Of a DNA stretch of 64,000 nt, positions 48,093 to 56,199 are shown one piece after another. Below the pieces are notes generated by a model. The model did not search any database. It was not told where the DNA came from and was given only the letters and a program-made list of their open reading frames with translations. The stretch lies in assembly GCF_030811555.1 (NCBI RefSeq), contig NZ_JAUSQZ010000001.1:5825241-5889240 (forward strand), in the 5' to 3' direction. A program made the position numbers and the translations under genes. The stretch's first letter is position 1, and the number at the start of each line of letters is the position of its first letter. This DNA comes from Kineosporia succinea (GTDB lineage: Bacteria; Actinomycetota; Actinomycetes; Actinomycetales; Kineosporiaceae).

Positions 48093-48176
48093 ATTCGCTG
48101 TCTGCGGTAGACGCTTATGGTCTAGCGTACGAGGCAGATCGTCACAGAGCAGTCACCGGCCGTCGGGGGAGACGCC

Positions 48177-48461
48177 ATGGCAGCAGTGATCGGGATCATC
48201 GTCGTCGCGGCAGTCGTCTGCGTGCTGACCGTCAGATACCTCTGCCGCCGCTACAGGCCCGCACTCAAAGACGGCGAGGTGGACTACCACGGGGTGGCCG
48301 TGAAGATGCAGCCCCACCCTCGCCGGCCCGACGCGCTGCATGTGTTCACCAGGACCGCCAGTGACGCGCGCCGCGTACATGCTCGGCTCACCCGGGACCC
48401 AGGCATCGCGTCCGCCCAGATCATCGGCCCGGACCAGCGCACCATCTTCATCACCCACTAG
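48177..48461 (+). CDS. Small membrane-anchored protein
   Basis: 94 residues: N-terminal membrane helix (VIGIIVVAAVVCVLTVRYLC) and a cytoplasmic domain (HVFTRTASDARRVHARL, IIGPDQRTIFI). GGGGAGACGCC ahead of the ATG. Followed by three hairpins. Confidence 0.65.
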   Translation: MAAVIGIIVVAAVVCVLTVRYLCRRYRPALKDGEVDYHGVAVKMQPHPRRPDALHVFTRTASDARRVHARLTRDPGIASAQIIGPDQRTIFITH

Positions 48462-48464
48462 TCG

Positions 48465-48575
48465 ACCCCACCCCTGACGTCCCCTCGCCTGGGGTGGGGT
48501 GCCGCACCCGGTGCACTGCGGGACCGGGTGCGACGAGGGCCCCTGACCGCTGCGGCGAGACGGTCAGGGGCCCTC
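48465..48575. terminator. Three consecutive strong hairpins
   Basis: ACCCCACCCC/GGGGTGGGGT (48465-48500), GCACCCGGT/ACCGGGTGC (48504-48531) and GAGGGCCCCTGACCG/CGGTCAGGGGCCCTC (48535-48575, perfect 15 bp). The first two act as terminator candidates of the upstream gene; the third is only 20 bp before the next start codon. Confidence 0.7.
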
Positions 48576-48595
48576 ACCCTCTTGGAGGCATCATC

Positions 48596-48823
48596 ATGGT
48601 CGAGTTGCACGGCGGTCTCGCGGACGGACTGTGCTGTGGTGGGATCCCCTGGGGATGGCCGTGCGTGTGGATCACCGTCGACCGTGGCGTGGCCCTTGCG
48701 CTGCTCGATGCGCAGCGGTGGCCCGGGATGCTCGTCACCGACCCTGAGGTGCAGTGGACGATGTACGTGCCGCAGCGGCGGGGAGTGTGGCGGGCTCTCG
48801 GGGAGCGAAGCCCGTGGCGCTAG
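48596..48823 (+). CDS. Small hypothetical protein
   Basis: 75 residues, Trp/Cys-rich (CCGGIPWGWPCVWITVDRG). Good GGAGG ahead of the ATG, directly after the third hairpin. Unknown. Confidence 0.58.
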   Translation: MVELHGGLADGLCCGGIPWGWPCVWITVDRGVALALLDAQRWPGMLVTDPEVQWTMYVPQRRGVWRALGERSPWR

Positions 48824-48909
48824 TCGGGCTGAACGCAGTAGGCCCCGCCATCGGCTCTACCCCGTGATCAGCGAGGTCGGCGAGCGAACGGCGGGGCCTG
48901 TCAGTGAGG

Positions 48910-49248
48910 CTACTCGCCGCGCTGCTCGAGCTCGGCGATGCGGCGCTTCAGCTCCGGGATCTCAGCGAGCTGCTCGGTGACCTGATCCCGCCAGGCCTGC
49001 CATCCGACAGGATCGGGCGGGATAGGGAGCGCGAAGTAGCCTGCCCCGCGACGCCTCTCAATGACGCCCTCGACGGCGAGTGCCTCCATTGCGTCCTTGA
49101 TGACCTGTACGCCGACGCCCTGCTTGGCCCATTGGCTCTGGCTGGGCAGTTGCTCGCCCGGCTTGATTTCGCCTGCTGCGATGCGGCGCCTGAGGTCGTC
49201 GGCGATCTCTCTCCACTGGGCTGGCACGTGCTCATGATGCCCGACCAT
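48910..49248 (-). CDS. Short GntR family regulator
   Basis: 112 residues. Winged helix: WREIADDLRRRIAAGEIKPGEQLPS, then VIKDAMEALAVEGVIERRRGAGYF; only a short helical tail (ELKRRIAELEQRG) instead of a ligand domain. Divergent from the excisionase-like gene, as KorSA-type GntR repressors are placed in actinomycete integrative elements. ATG 49246-49248 or the GTG just before it. Confidence 0.82.
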   Translation of the reverse strand: MVGHHEHVPAQWREIADDLRRRIAAGEIKPGEQLPSQSQWAKQGVGVQVIKDAMEALAVEGVIERRRGAGYFALPIPPDPVGWQAWRDQVTEQLAEIPELKRRIAELEQRGE

Positions 49249-49291
49249 CACTCGCTCGGAGCAGGCAACTGAAGTTACCTCCCCGTTCGAC

Positions 49292-49326
49292 TTGACCTAG
49301 GTCTTGCCTAGGTCTCTACTTAGGTT
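49292..49326 (+). promoter_or_regulatory. Excisionase promoter with three CCTAGGT iterons
   Basis: TTGACC (49292-49297), 17-bp spacer, TCTACT (49315-49320); start of transcription is then about 49,327, at the ATG (49329), so the mRNA would be leaderless. CCTAGGT (49296), CCTAGGT (49307) and CTTAGGT (49319) repeat every 11-12 bp across the promoter; the first is in the perfect palindrome GACCTAGGTC. Likely bound by the divergent GntR protein. Confidence 0.68.
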
Positions 49327-49328
49327 CC

Positions 49329-49529
49329 ATGAAGGAACGGAGCAATGGGAGCAGGTTCCTGACGACAGGTCAGGTCGCCGACCTCCTGGGGCTCTCCCGC
49401 TGGACCATCCGCCGCAAGTGCGAGGCAGGCGACTACAAGGGCGCCGACCGTCCCGCCGGACCCACCGGCCAATGGCGCATTCCCGCCGCGGCGATCCAGC
49501 ACGACGACCCACGGAAGGAACCGTCATGA
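49329..49529 (+). CDS. Excisionase-like wHTH protein (MerR/HTH_17 type)
   Basis: 66 residues: FLTTGQVADLLGLSRWTIRRKCEAGDYKGAD, in one HTH_17 domain, then GQWRIPAAAI. This is the DNA-binding fold of excisionases and recombination directionality factors of actinomycete elements. Its integrase partner is not in the window. No ribosome site, in line with a leaderless message. Confidence 0.78.
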   Translation: MKERSNGSRFLTTGQVADLLGLSRWTIRRKCEAGDYKGADRPAGPTGQWRIPAAAIQHDDPRKEPS

Positions 49530-49684
49530 CCGCCACCGCCACCCGCCGGAAGCCCCGCGTCGCAGGCCATCCCAAGTGCCCGATCGGATGCCCCGACTGT
49601 CACCTCCCCATCAAGGGAAAGACCCGACGGGAACGGGACTTCTTCATTGGCGTCCATCGGGGCATGCACCACGGCGTTCGCTAA
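49526..49684 (+). CDS. Small Cys-rich basic protein
   Basis: 52 residues: HPKCPIGCPDCHLPIKG is a zinc-knuckle-like cluster, followed by a basic HR-rich end. ATGA-coupled to the excisionase-like gene. Confidence 0.62.
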   Translation: MTATATRRKPRVAGHPKCPIGCPDCHLPIKGKTRRERDFFIGVHRGMHHGVR

Positions 49685-49713
49685 CCGAAACCACAGCATC
49701 CACGGGGGAAACG

Positions 49714-49878
49714 ATGATGCTCGCCGTACGAGAGACCTACACCGGAGTCGCCCGCGAATGGCGGATCCTGCGCTCCGGCAATGAAGTCCGCACCGAACAC
49801 ATGACCCGCGAACAGGTCAACGACCTCCTGCGGGACCTCAACCAGATCGACGACTGTTACTCGGCGGAGGCGGCCTGA
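49714..49878 (+). CDS. Small hypothetical protein
   Basis: 54 residues, beta then helix (REWRILRSGNEVRTEHMT, EQVNDLLRDLNQ). ATG 49714 or 49717 after GGGGGA. Unknown. Confidence 0.6.
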   Translation: MMLAVRETYTGVAREWRILRSGNEVRTEHMTREQVNDLLRDLNQIDDCYSAEAA

Positions 49879-50159
49879 TGGCGAATCTCAGCGAACACGT
49901 CACCGCGATGACGGGCGACAACGACATCCCCAGCATCCGTGAACGGCGCCAGTTCCCGTGGCGCCGGGCCGTCCACTGGCTCGGGTGGGGGATCTTCCTT
50001 CCCGGCATGTGGTTCGTGATGACCGGATTCCTCGATGTCCTCTCAAGTGGAGCGGGTCTTCCCGTCTCTGCTCCTGACCCGACGACCTTCGCGGTGCGCC
50101 AGATCGCGGGAATTGCTGCAGTGGGCCTTGGCTCGCTGATGTGGGAGAAGCGGCCGTGA
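49878..50159 (+). CDS. Small membrane protein
   Basis: 93 residues with two membrane segments (WLGWGIFLPGMWFVMTGFLDV and IAGIAAVGLGSLMW). TGATG overlap with the previous stop. Possibly part of the transfer apparatus. Confidence 0.62.
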   Translation: MANLSEHVTAMTGDNDIPSIRERRQFPWRRAVHWLGWGIFLPGMWFVMTGFLDVLSSGAGLPVSAPDPTTFAVRQIAGIAAVGLGSLMWEKRP

Positions 50160-50299
50160 GTGACGACCGATGCTGTCAGGCCTGCGGACATCGCAAGTCC
50201 GACGTGCAGCCCAGGAACGTGCCTGCCAAGGGTGGGTGGCCGGCCGTGCGAGATGCGCTGCTGTGCGGTGGGTGCGCGAAGGATCTGGGGGCGTCGTGA
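50156..50299 (+). CDS. Zinc-ribbon microprotein, 47 residues
   Basis: CCQACGHRK and LLCGGCAKD form a two-knuckle ribbon. GTG start overlapping the previous stop, GTGA overlap with the next. Confidence 0.6.
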   Translation: MSDDRCCQACGHRKSDVQPRNVPAKGGWPAVRDALLCGGCAKDLGAS

Positions 50300-50439
50300 A
50301 CGTCCTGATCTACGTGCTTGCCGCAGTCGGGGTGCTGACTCTGTCGGCCATCGTCACCGGTGATCCGCTGTGGATCCCGTCCCACGTCGGGGTGGTCGTG
50401 GCGCACCTGGCGGACGCGATCGAAAGTCTCTTCAAGTAG
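50296..50439 (+). CDS. Membrane microprotein, 47 residues
   Basis: Hydrophobic helix VLIYVLAAVGVLTLSAIV, then an amphipathic end (HLADAIESLF). GTG start. Precedes the pilin-like gene. Confidence 0.58.
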   Translation: MNVLIYVLAAVGVLTLSAIVTGDPLWIPSHVGVVVAHLADAIESLFK

Positions 50440-50476
50440 TCCTCCGGCAAGAAGGAGGCGTTCAGTGTCATCCGAG

Positions 50477-50501
50477 TTGCCAGACCGCTGGCAATTAGCA
50501 G
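50477..50501. promoter_or_regulatory. Transfer-operon regulatory site
   Basis: TTGCCAG-ACCG-CTGGCAA is a perfect inverted repeat (50477-50494), and GCTGGCAATTAGCAG (50487-50501) recurs with one change before the FtsK-like gene (58012-58026, reverse orientation) and with two to three changes at 57912 and 57261. It abuts the GAGGAG ribosome site of the pilin-like gene. Confidence 0.68.
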
Positions 50502-50512
50502 AGGAGTCCGTA

Positions 50513-50788
50513 ATGCACGCAGTTCACCAGGGCGCAGTCTGGCTCGCCAGCGAGACCGACGGTCCGTCCTTCAACTCGAACGGCCTCGTCGAGTGGGGCG
50601 TCCAGAACATCATCCCTCTGGTTCTGCTTGTCATCGGTATCGGCATCATTGCCAGCGCCCGCAAGGGGGCGATGAAGGACAACGCGAACACGGTGACGAA
50701 CGTGATCATTGGGCTCTGTGTCATCGCCGGAGCAGCCGTGCTCTACGGGTTCGCTGGCCAGCTTACTGACCTGATGTTCTCCGCCTGA
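50513..50788 (+). CDS. VirB2/TrbC-like pilin-type protein
   Basis: 91 residues. Two hydrophobic helices (NIIPLVLLVIGIGIIASARKG and TNVIIGLCVIAGAAVLYGFAG) separated by a short charged loop, the layout of T4SS pilins. Small size and its place ahead of PrgI- and VirB4-like genes support it. ATGA-coupled to the next gene. Confidence 0.75.
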   Translation: MHAVHQGAVWLASETDGPSFNSNGLVEWGVQNIIPLVLLVIGIGIIASARKGAMKDNANTVTNVIIGLCVIAGAAVLYGFAGQLTDLMFSA

Positions 50789-51144
50789 TGAGGTCCCGCC
50801 CCGATGACCTGATTTACCAGGCGGACACGGTCTGGCTCGGGCCCCAAGGCATGACGTGGCCCTGGGTGGCTCGCTACAAGGCGTACGGCGTCTGGCTCCT
50901 GACCTTCCTCGGGATCCTCCTCGTCGAGGCCATCACCCCCTTGAAGGTCGGTATCCCTCCCGTCTGGGAGCTGTGCATCTCGATCCTCGCCACGTACGCC
51001 GTGATGAGCCTCGTCACCCACGAACGCCCCCTGTCGAGCCTGTGGCGCGTCCTGCTCGCGGAGGTGAAAACCCCTCGAGCGCAGCGTGTACGCCGGTCCC
51101 GCCCCGTGGACCGCTCCCTGAAAATCGTCCGGAAGGCACCCTGA
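50788..51144 (+). CDS. PrgI/VirB3-like T4SS membrane protein
   Basis: 118 residues. Two membrane segments (VWLLTFLGILLVEAITPLKV and PVWELCISILATYAVMSLV) and a basic cytoplasmic tail (RAQRVRRSRPVDRSL). VirB3-type proteins are almost always encoded directly before VirB4, as here (TGATG overlap). Confidence 0.8.
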   Translation: MRSRPDDLIYQADTVWLGPQGMTWPWVARYKAYGVWLLTFLGILLVEAITPLKVGIPPVWELCISILATYAVMSLVTHERPLSSLWRVLLAEVKTPRAQRVRRSRPVDRSLKIVRKAP

Positions 51145-53804
51145 TGTTCCGCAAGAACAAACCCGCAGGCGAGGTGATGCCCAAGTCGCCGCTCGCCGCT
51201 TCCATGATCGACGGTCACATCGTCTACACCGGATCCGACGTGTGGGCGTGGCACGAGATCCCCACCCAGCGGTGGGCGTTCCGTGCCGACGGTGAGCGCC
51301 TGAACCTGATCCTCGACATCGCCTCCCGGACCGCCGCATTGCAGGGACGGCAGATCCGCATGCGGGTCACAGCTCAGCCCCTCGACGCCGCACGGTGGGC
51401 CGACACTCTCGGCGGGGAACTGACACCGGCCCCGCTGCCTGGGTACGGCGAGCATCTCGCCACGGTCCGCGACCACCTCTCCGAGGGGGTCGGTGCGCTC
51501 AAGCGCGCCTACATCGGCGTTCGGCTCACGGCCCGCCAGGGCGGCGGGCCGGTGAACGCGGCGTTCGACAAGGTGATGGGCCGGGCATCGCAGGGCCTCG
51601 AGAAGAAGGTCCGCGACGACGCGGCCATCGTCGCGGAAACCCTGGCCGGGGTGGGTATCGAGGCTGAGCCGGCGAGCGCGGCTTCGATGGAGTGGCTGAT
51701 GCGTCGCTCTATCGAGCTGGGTATGCCCGCCCCGCAGGAACTCTCTCCGAGCGAGGCCGAGGGGCGCTGGGACTCCGGGGACCTGCACGAGCTGACCGAG
51801 AACGTCTCCCACGAGGCGGGCATGCTGTCCGACGAGGTGAAGGTGATCGGGCGTGGCCGGCTCGCCGGTCTCGAGCGGTGGGTGTCCGTGCTGACGGTGG
51901 GGCGGGTCGATCAGATCGAGATCCCGGACCCGGCGCACGTGCCGTGGCTCGCCGAGACCGACCGGCTCCCCTTCCCCGTCGAGTGGTCGATGAACCTGAC
52001 CGTCCTGGACGGCGATCAGGCGAAGAAGGCCGTGCAGCGCAAGCTCCTCGTCATCCGGGACATGCAGAAGCACTACGCGGAGCACGGCCTGGACGAGCCG
52101 CTCGCCCTTGAGCGGCAGGTCGAGCAGGCCCGGCAGGTCGAGGACGAGATGACGACGGGCCGCGACGTTCAGGCGACCCGCGTGCACGGCTGGTACCGGG
52201 TGGCCGTGTGGGGTGAGACCCGAGAGGAGTGCCGTGAGCGCGCCCGGATCCTGATCGACCGGTACCGCAAGCGTCAGGTCACGATCGCGCGGCCGAAGGG
52301 CCAGTGGGGGCTGCTGCGTGAGTTCATCCCGGGTGAGCCGCTGTCGGACGCCGCGTACCAGCGGCGGCTCCCGGCCCTGTACTTCGCCGCCGGGGTCCCG
52401 CAGACCGCGTCGGCTCTCGGTGACGGCCGCGGCCCGTACATCGGTCACACGACGGGCGCCGGCCACCAGGCCGTCAACTTCGACACGCACTTCTCCACGG
52501 AGGTCCGGGAGACCTCAGGTCTCGTACCGATCGTCGGTGGCCTCGGGGCCGGCAAGTCGGTCCTCGCGGGGCTCATCACCTATGAGGCCGTGCGTCGCGG
52601 TGTTACGTCCGTGATGCTCGACCCGTCCGGGCCTCTCGCGGCACTGACGAAGCTCCCCGAGCTGCAGGAACACTCGCGGCACATCGACCTGATGGCCGCC
52701 CCGGCGGGCACACTGAACCCGTACGCGGTCGTCGCGCAGCCGCGGTCGGTCGACTACTTCGGCCGGCCCGACGAGCTGGAGGAGGCCCGGACGCTCGCGG
52801 CGCAGGACCGCAAGCTCCTCGCGATCGACGTGGCGACCATGCTGCTGCCCGCCGACCTGGCGACACAGGGCCGCGCCCGGCTCCTGATCACCGAGGCGGT
52901 GCGCTCGACTCGGGGCCTGCCGACGGCGTCGCTGTGGCAGGTCGTGAAGTACCTCGAGCAGGAGAGCGACGGCAAGGACATTGCCGCGTACATGCGGGAC
53001 ATGGCCGAGATGCCGATGGCCCGCCTGTTCTTCCCCAATGAGGGAGACGGCCAGGCGCAGAACGACGACTCGGACGAGGCGAAGCTGACGGTCCTCACGA
53101 TGGCGGGTCTGGTTCTCCCGCCGAGCTCGGTCCCGCGCGAGCACTGGTCGACGACCGAGCAGCTCGCGGTGCCGCTGCTGCACCTCGCGTCCTGGTACGC
53201 GACTCGCACGATCTACGGCCGGCCCCGGGACGAACGCAAGCTCGTGGCCCTCGACGAGACCCACTTCCTCGGCGAATGGGGTGCGGGCCGGGCGCTGTTC
53301 AACCGACTCGGCCGTGACTCCCGGAAGTGGAACACGTGCGTTCTGGCCGCGTCGCAGAACCCGGCGGACGTGCTGGGCATGGAGGTGTCGAACTTCGTGT
53401 CGGCAGCGTTCGTGGGTCGGATCCAGGACGAGAAGGTCGCGGAGGATGCTCTGCGGCTGCTGAACGTCCCGGTCGGTGACGGGTACGAGGGTGCGCTTGC
53501 TCGGTTGTCGCCCCGGTCGATGTCGGGTCAGCGGTCGGGTGTGCGCGAGTTCGTGATGCGTGACGTCGATGGGCGCGTGGACAAGATGCGCGTCGACCTG
53601 GATCACCTGCCGAGTCTGCTGGCTGCGCTCGACACAACTGCGGCGCCAAGTTTGCCGCGACCGGAGCCGGCAGCCGACCACCATGCGGCCACGATCGAAA
53701 GCTTTGAGGAGCGGACCATTCGGCTGCCACAGCCGGCGCGGACGCGCCGGGCGATGCCAGCCGCAGTGGATAACGTCACCGCCGGGCTGGGCGGTGGCCA
53801 GTGA
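51144..53804 (+). CDS. VirB4-like conjugation ATPase
   Basis: 886 residues. N-terminal membrane-proximal domain to about 430, then a RecA-like motor: Walker A VPIVGGLGAGKSVLAG (about 461-476), Walker B KLVALDETHF (about 697), and the later NFVSAAFVGRIQD and GQRSGVREFV. This is the actinobacterial VirB4/SCO6880-type energiser of T4SS. It overlaps the next start. Its presence shows a multi-protein T4SS rather than a TraB-only transfer system. Confidence 0.9.
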   Translation: MFRKNKPAGEVMPKSPLAASMIDGHIVYTGSDVWAWHEIPTQRWAFRADGERLNLILDIASRTAALQGRQIRMRVTAQPLDAARWADTLGGELTPAPLPGYGEHLATVRDHLSEGVGALKRAYIGVRLTARQGGGPVNAAFDKVMGRASQGLEKKVRDDAAIVAETLAGVGIEAEPASAASMEWLMRRSIELGMPAPQELSPSEAEGRWDSGDLHELTENVSHEAGMLSDEVKVIGRGRLAGLERWVSVLTVGRVDQIEIPDPAHVPWLAETDRLPFPVEWSMNLTVLDGDQAKKAVQRKLLVIRDMQKHYAEHGLDEPLALERQVEQARQVEDEMTTGRDVQATRVHGWYRVAVWGETREECRERARILIDRYRKRQVTIARPKGQWGLLREFIPGEPLSDAAYQRRLPALYFAAGVPQTASALGDGRGPYIGHTTGAGHQAVNFDTHFSTEVRETSGLVPIVGGLGAGKSVLAGLITYEAVRRGVTSVMLDPSGPLAALTKLPELQEHSRHIDLMAAPAGTLNPYAVVAQPRSVDYFGRPDELEEARTLAAQDRKLLAIDVATMLLPADLATQGRARLLITEAVRSTRGLPTASLWQVVKYLEQESDGKDIAAYMRDMAEMPMARLFFPNEGDGQAQNDDSDEAKLTVLTMAGLVLPPSSVPREHWSTTEQLAVPLLHLASWYATRTIYGRPRDERKLVALDETHFLGEWGAGRALFNRLGRDSRKWNTCVLAASQNPADVLGMEVSNFVSAAFVGRIQDEKVAEDALRLLNVPVGDGYEGALARLSPRSMSGQRSGVREFVMRDVDGRVDKMRVDLDHLPSLLAALDTTAAPSLPRPEPAADHHAATIESFEERTIRLPQPARTRRAMPAAVDNVTAGLGGGQ

Positions 53805-55720
53805 TGCGGCGGGTACTGGCGGCCCTTCTGCTGGCGGTCGTTGCGCTGGTCGGTCTTGCTGGCTCGGCGGCGGCGAAAGATGGCCCAGACGTCCCGGACC
53901 CGACGAACCCGAACTGCTGGCTGTCTCCCAAGCCCGACTGCTCCGGCACGACCGACAACCTGGTCTCGGACGTCGCGGACTGCAAGGACGCCCCGGACCC
54001 CGAGGTGCCCGGCCGAGGCATCACGGGCTTCTTCACCCACAAGCCCGACAAGCTCCCAGCGGACGAAGACCCGTTCGCTGATGGTGCCCGCGTGTCGATC
54101 TACCAGGTGTACGGGTACGCAGGCCTGCGGTTCAACACGTACGACCTGGGCTGCGGTGGCGACATCGTTCGTAACCCCGACGCCGTGGTTGGTAACGCCA
54201 TAGCGAACTGGATTTTCCAGGTTCCTAAGTCGGTGATCTCGGCGACCGCGGCGCTGGCCGGCGCCGCGTTGCAGCCGGAGTTCCTGACCGCGTTCAACCC
54301 GCTCGTTCAGAATGTCGTGGACGCGCTGCACGCGGCACTGTTCTTGAAGTGGGGGTGGATCGCGGTCGCTCTCACCGGCGGCATGCTGATCTACAACTCG
54401 CGGAAGCAGGCACTCTCGTCGTCGGCAGGCATGGTCGGCTGGGTGCTCCTGGTCATGATCGTGGTGTCCGCCGTGCTCCGCTGGCCGCTCGCGGCGGGTG
54501 AAGCTGCGGACAAGACGTCGGCTGCGGTGCTCACGTCCGTGTCGTCCGGGATCACGGGCACCGACCCTGCGATGGCGTCGAGCCCGGGTGAGTCTGGCGC
54601 TTCGCTGATGCACGAGTCGGTGCTGTATGACTCTTGGCTGTCTGGCACTTTCGGCAGCAGCGACTCGAAGACCGCTAGGGAGTATGGGCCGAAGATCTTC
54701 GCGGCGACTGCGCTGACGTGGCGTGAGGCTGCGGTTCTCGAGCAGGACCCTGATGAGGGCAAGAAGATCATCGAGGAGAAGAAGGAAGCCTTCAAGGAGC
54801 TCGCCGACCGGCTGAAGGAAGAAGACCCCGACGCGTACGCGAACCTCTCCGGGAAGCGATCCGACACCCGGGTCGGGTTCACATTTCTCGCGCTGGCCGC
54901 CGCGTTCTGCCTTGTCCCGTTCCTCTTCATGGCCGCGCTCCTCGTCATCGGGGCGCTGATCATCATCCGCGTCGGCGTCATGGTCACACCCGGCCTCGCG
55001 ACCCTCGCCCTCTTCCACCAGGCCCGGGGAATCCTCATCGGGATCGGCAGCACCATGGCCGCCGCGATGGTCAACAGCCTCGTCTTCGGGTCCATGTCGA
55101 GCGTCTTCATCCTCGCAATGGGACAGCTCATGGTCTCCGATGGCATCCCCGGCTGGCTGCGGATCATCCTCATGCTCTTGCTGACCGTGGTGTTCTGGGT
55201 GGCTCTGCGGCCTTTCCGGAAGTTGACGCGAATGGTGTCGGCATCCAGCCTGCAGAGCACGTTCCGGGACGCCGCAGGCTCACCTCTGGCCGAGGCGAAG
55301 AAGGGCGCGAAGACCGTCGGGAAGATCGCGACCACAGCTGCCGGGGTGTTCGCCGGGGCTCGGCTCGACGCTGCCGTCGGTGACCTGAAGTCGGAGCCGA
55401 AGAAGCGCGCAGAGGCCGACCCCGACGTCACCGTTGAGGTCCGGGACCTGCCGGCATCCCCGCCACCGCCCCGCCGCCGGGCGATCGAGGCGCCGCCGAA
55501 GCCGCAGCTGCCCGGTCCGCCGAGCGGGAATCCGTCGCCCATGGGGCCCGGGCCGACCCCGCCCGCACTCCCTCCGGCCGCGGCGCCCGAGCCGCCGGAC
55601 TCTCCCGCCCCGGTCAGGAAGATCGTGACCCGCCCCGGCGACGACGGACAGCCCCTGGAAGGCGTCGTCATCCCGCCGTCGTGGATGCCGCCGGTCCGCT
55701 ACGAGATGGAGGACGCGTGA
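53804..55720 (+). CDS. VirB6-like polytopic T4SS protein
   Basis: 638 residues. Signal peptide (LAALLLAVVALVGLAGSAAA), Cys-rich outer segment (NCWLSPKPDCSG, VADCKD, DLGCGGD), about six membrane helices between residues 180 and 470, and a Pro-rich cytoplasmic tail (about 540-600). Order, size and topology are those of VirB6/TrbL. ATG 53804 or GTG 53801. Confidence 0.8.
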   Translation: MRRVLAALLLAVVALVGLAGSAAAKDGPDVPDPTNPNCWLSPKPDCSGTTDNLVSDVADCKDAPDPEVPGRGITGFFTHKPDKLPADEDPFADGARVSIYQVYGYAGLRFNTYDLGCGGDIVRNPDAVVGNAIANWIFQVPKSVISATAALAGAALQPEFLTAFNPLVQNVVDALHAALFLKWGWIAVALTGGMLIYNSRKQALSSSAGMVGWVLLVMIVVSAVLRWPLAAGEAADKTSAAVLTSVSSGITGTDPAMASSPGESGASLMHESVLYDSWLSGTFGSSDSKTAREYGPKIFAATALTWREAAVLEQDPDEGKKIIEEKKEAFKELADRLKEEDPDAYANLSGKRSDTRVGFTFLALAAAFCLVPFLFMAALLVIGALIIIRVGVMVTPGLATLALFHQARGILIGIGSTMAAAMVNSLVFGSMSSVFILAMGQLMVSDGIPGWLRIILMLLLTVVFWVALRPFRKLTRMVSASSLQSTFRDAAGSPLAEAKKGAKTVGKIATTAAGVFAGARLDAAVGDLKSEPKKRAEADPDVTVEVRDLPASPPPPRRRAIEAPPKPQLPGPPSGNPSPMGPGPTPPALPPAAAPEPPDSPAPVRKIVTRPGDDGQPLEGVVIPPSWMPPVRYEMEDA

Positions 55721-56199
55721 TGAAGCTCCTGTTGCAGCACAAGTGGGCCGTGACCGTGGCGGTCATCGCAGCGATCGCGATCGTAGTGTCCGGTCGTTTC
55801 GGCGGGCGCGACCTGGCGCCGCCCGCCCCGACGTCTACGGCGCCGGCCGGTGCGTATACGGTCGACAGTCTCCTGTCGGTCAGCCGGGCCGCCGAAGCCG
55901 CGCAGAATTTCGTGCGCCTGTGGGCATTGCCCCTGCCTGGCGACACGACCGAAACGTGGGAGGAGCGGCTCGATGGGCTCGTCACCCACGACCTCGGGCG
56001 CGGGCTGCAGGTCACCGACCTTGGCAACCTGCCGCGTCTCGGCCTGTCGAAGGCGACGCCGCCGGACGTGCGAGCGGTGTCGACGCGATCGGCGACGGTC
56101 GTCGTGACCCTGGAGGACGGCTCGGAGATTGCGTGCGAGGTCGTCATTTACGGGCCTGGATATGCGGTCGGCAGCTTCGCCGGGATCGACGGCGACTGA
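55720..56199 (+). CDS. VirB8/TcpC-like protein
   Basis: 159 residues: one N-terminal membrane helix (WAVTVAVIAAIAIVVSG) and a periplasm-side NTF2-like domain (AAEAAQNFVRLWALPLPGDT, WEERLDGLVTHDL, ATVVVTLEDGSEIACEVVI). This is the TcpC/VirB8 scaffold arrangement in Gram-positive T4SS. Coupled to both neighbours. Confidence 0.75.
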   Translation: MKLLLQHKWAVTVAVIAAIAIVVSGRFGGRDLAPPAPTSTAPAGAYTVDSLLSVSRAAEAAQNFVRLWALPLPGDTTETWEERLDGLVTHDLGRGLQVTDLGNLPRLGLSKATPPDVRAVSTRSATVVVTLEDGSEIACEVVIYGPGYAVGSFAGIDGD

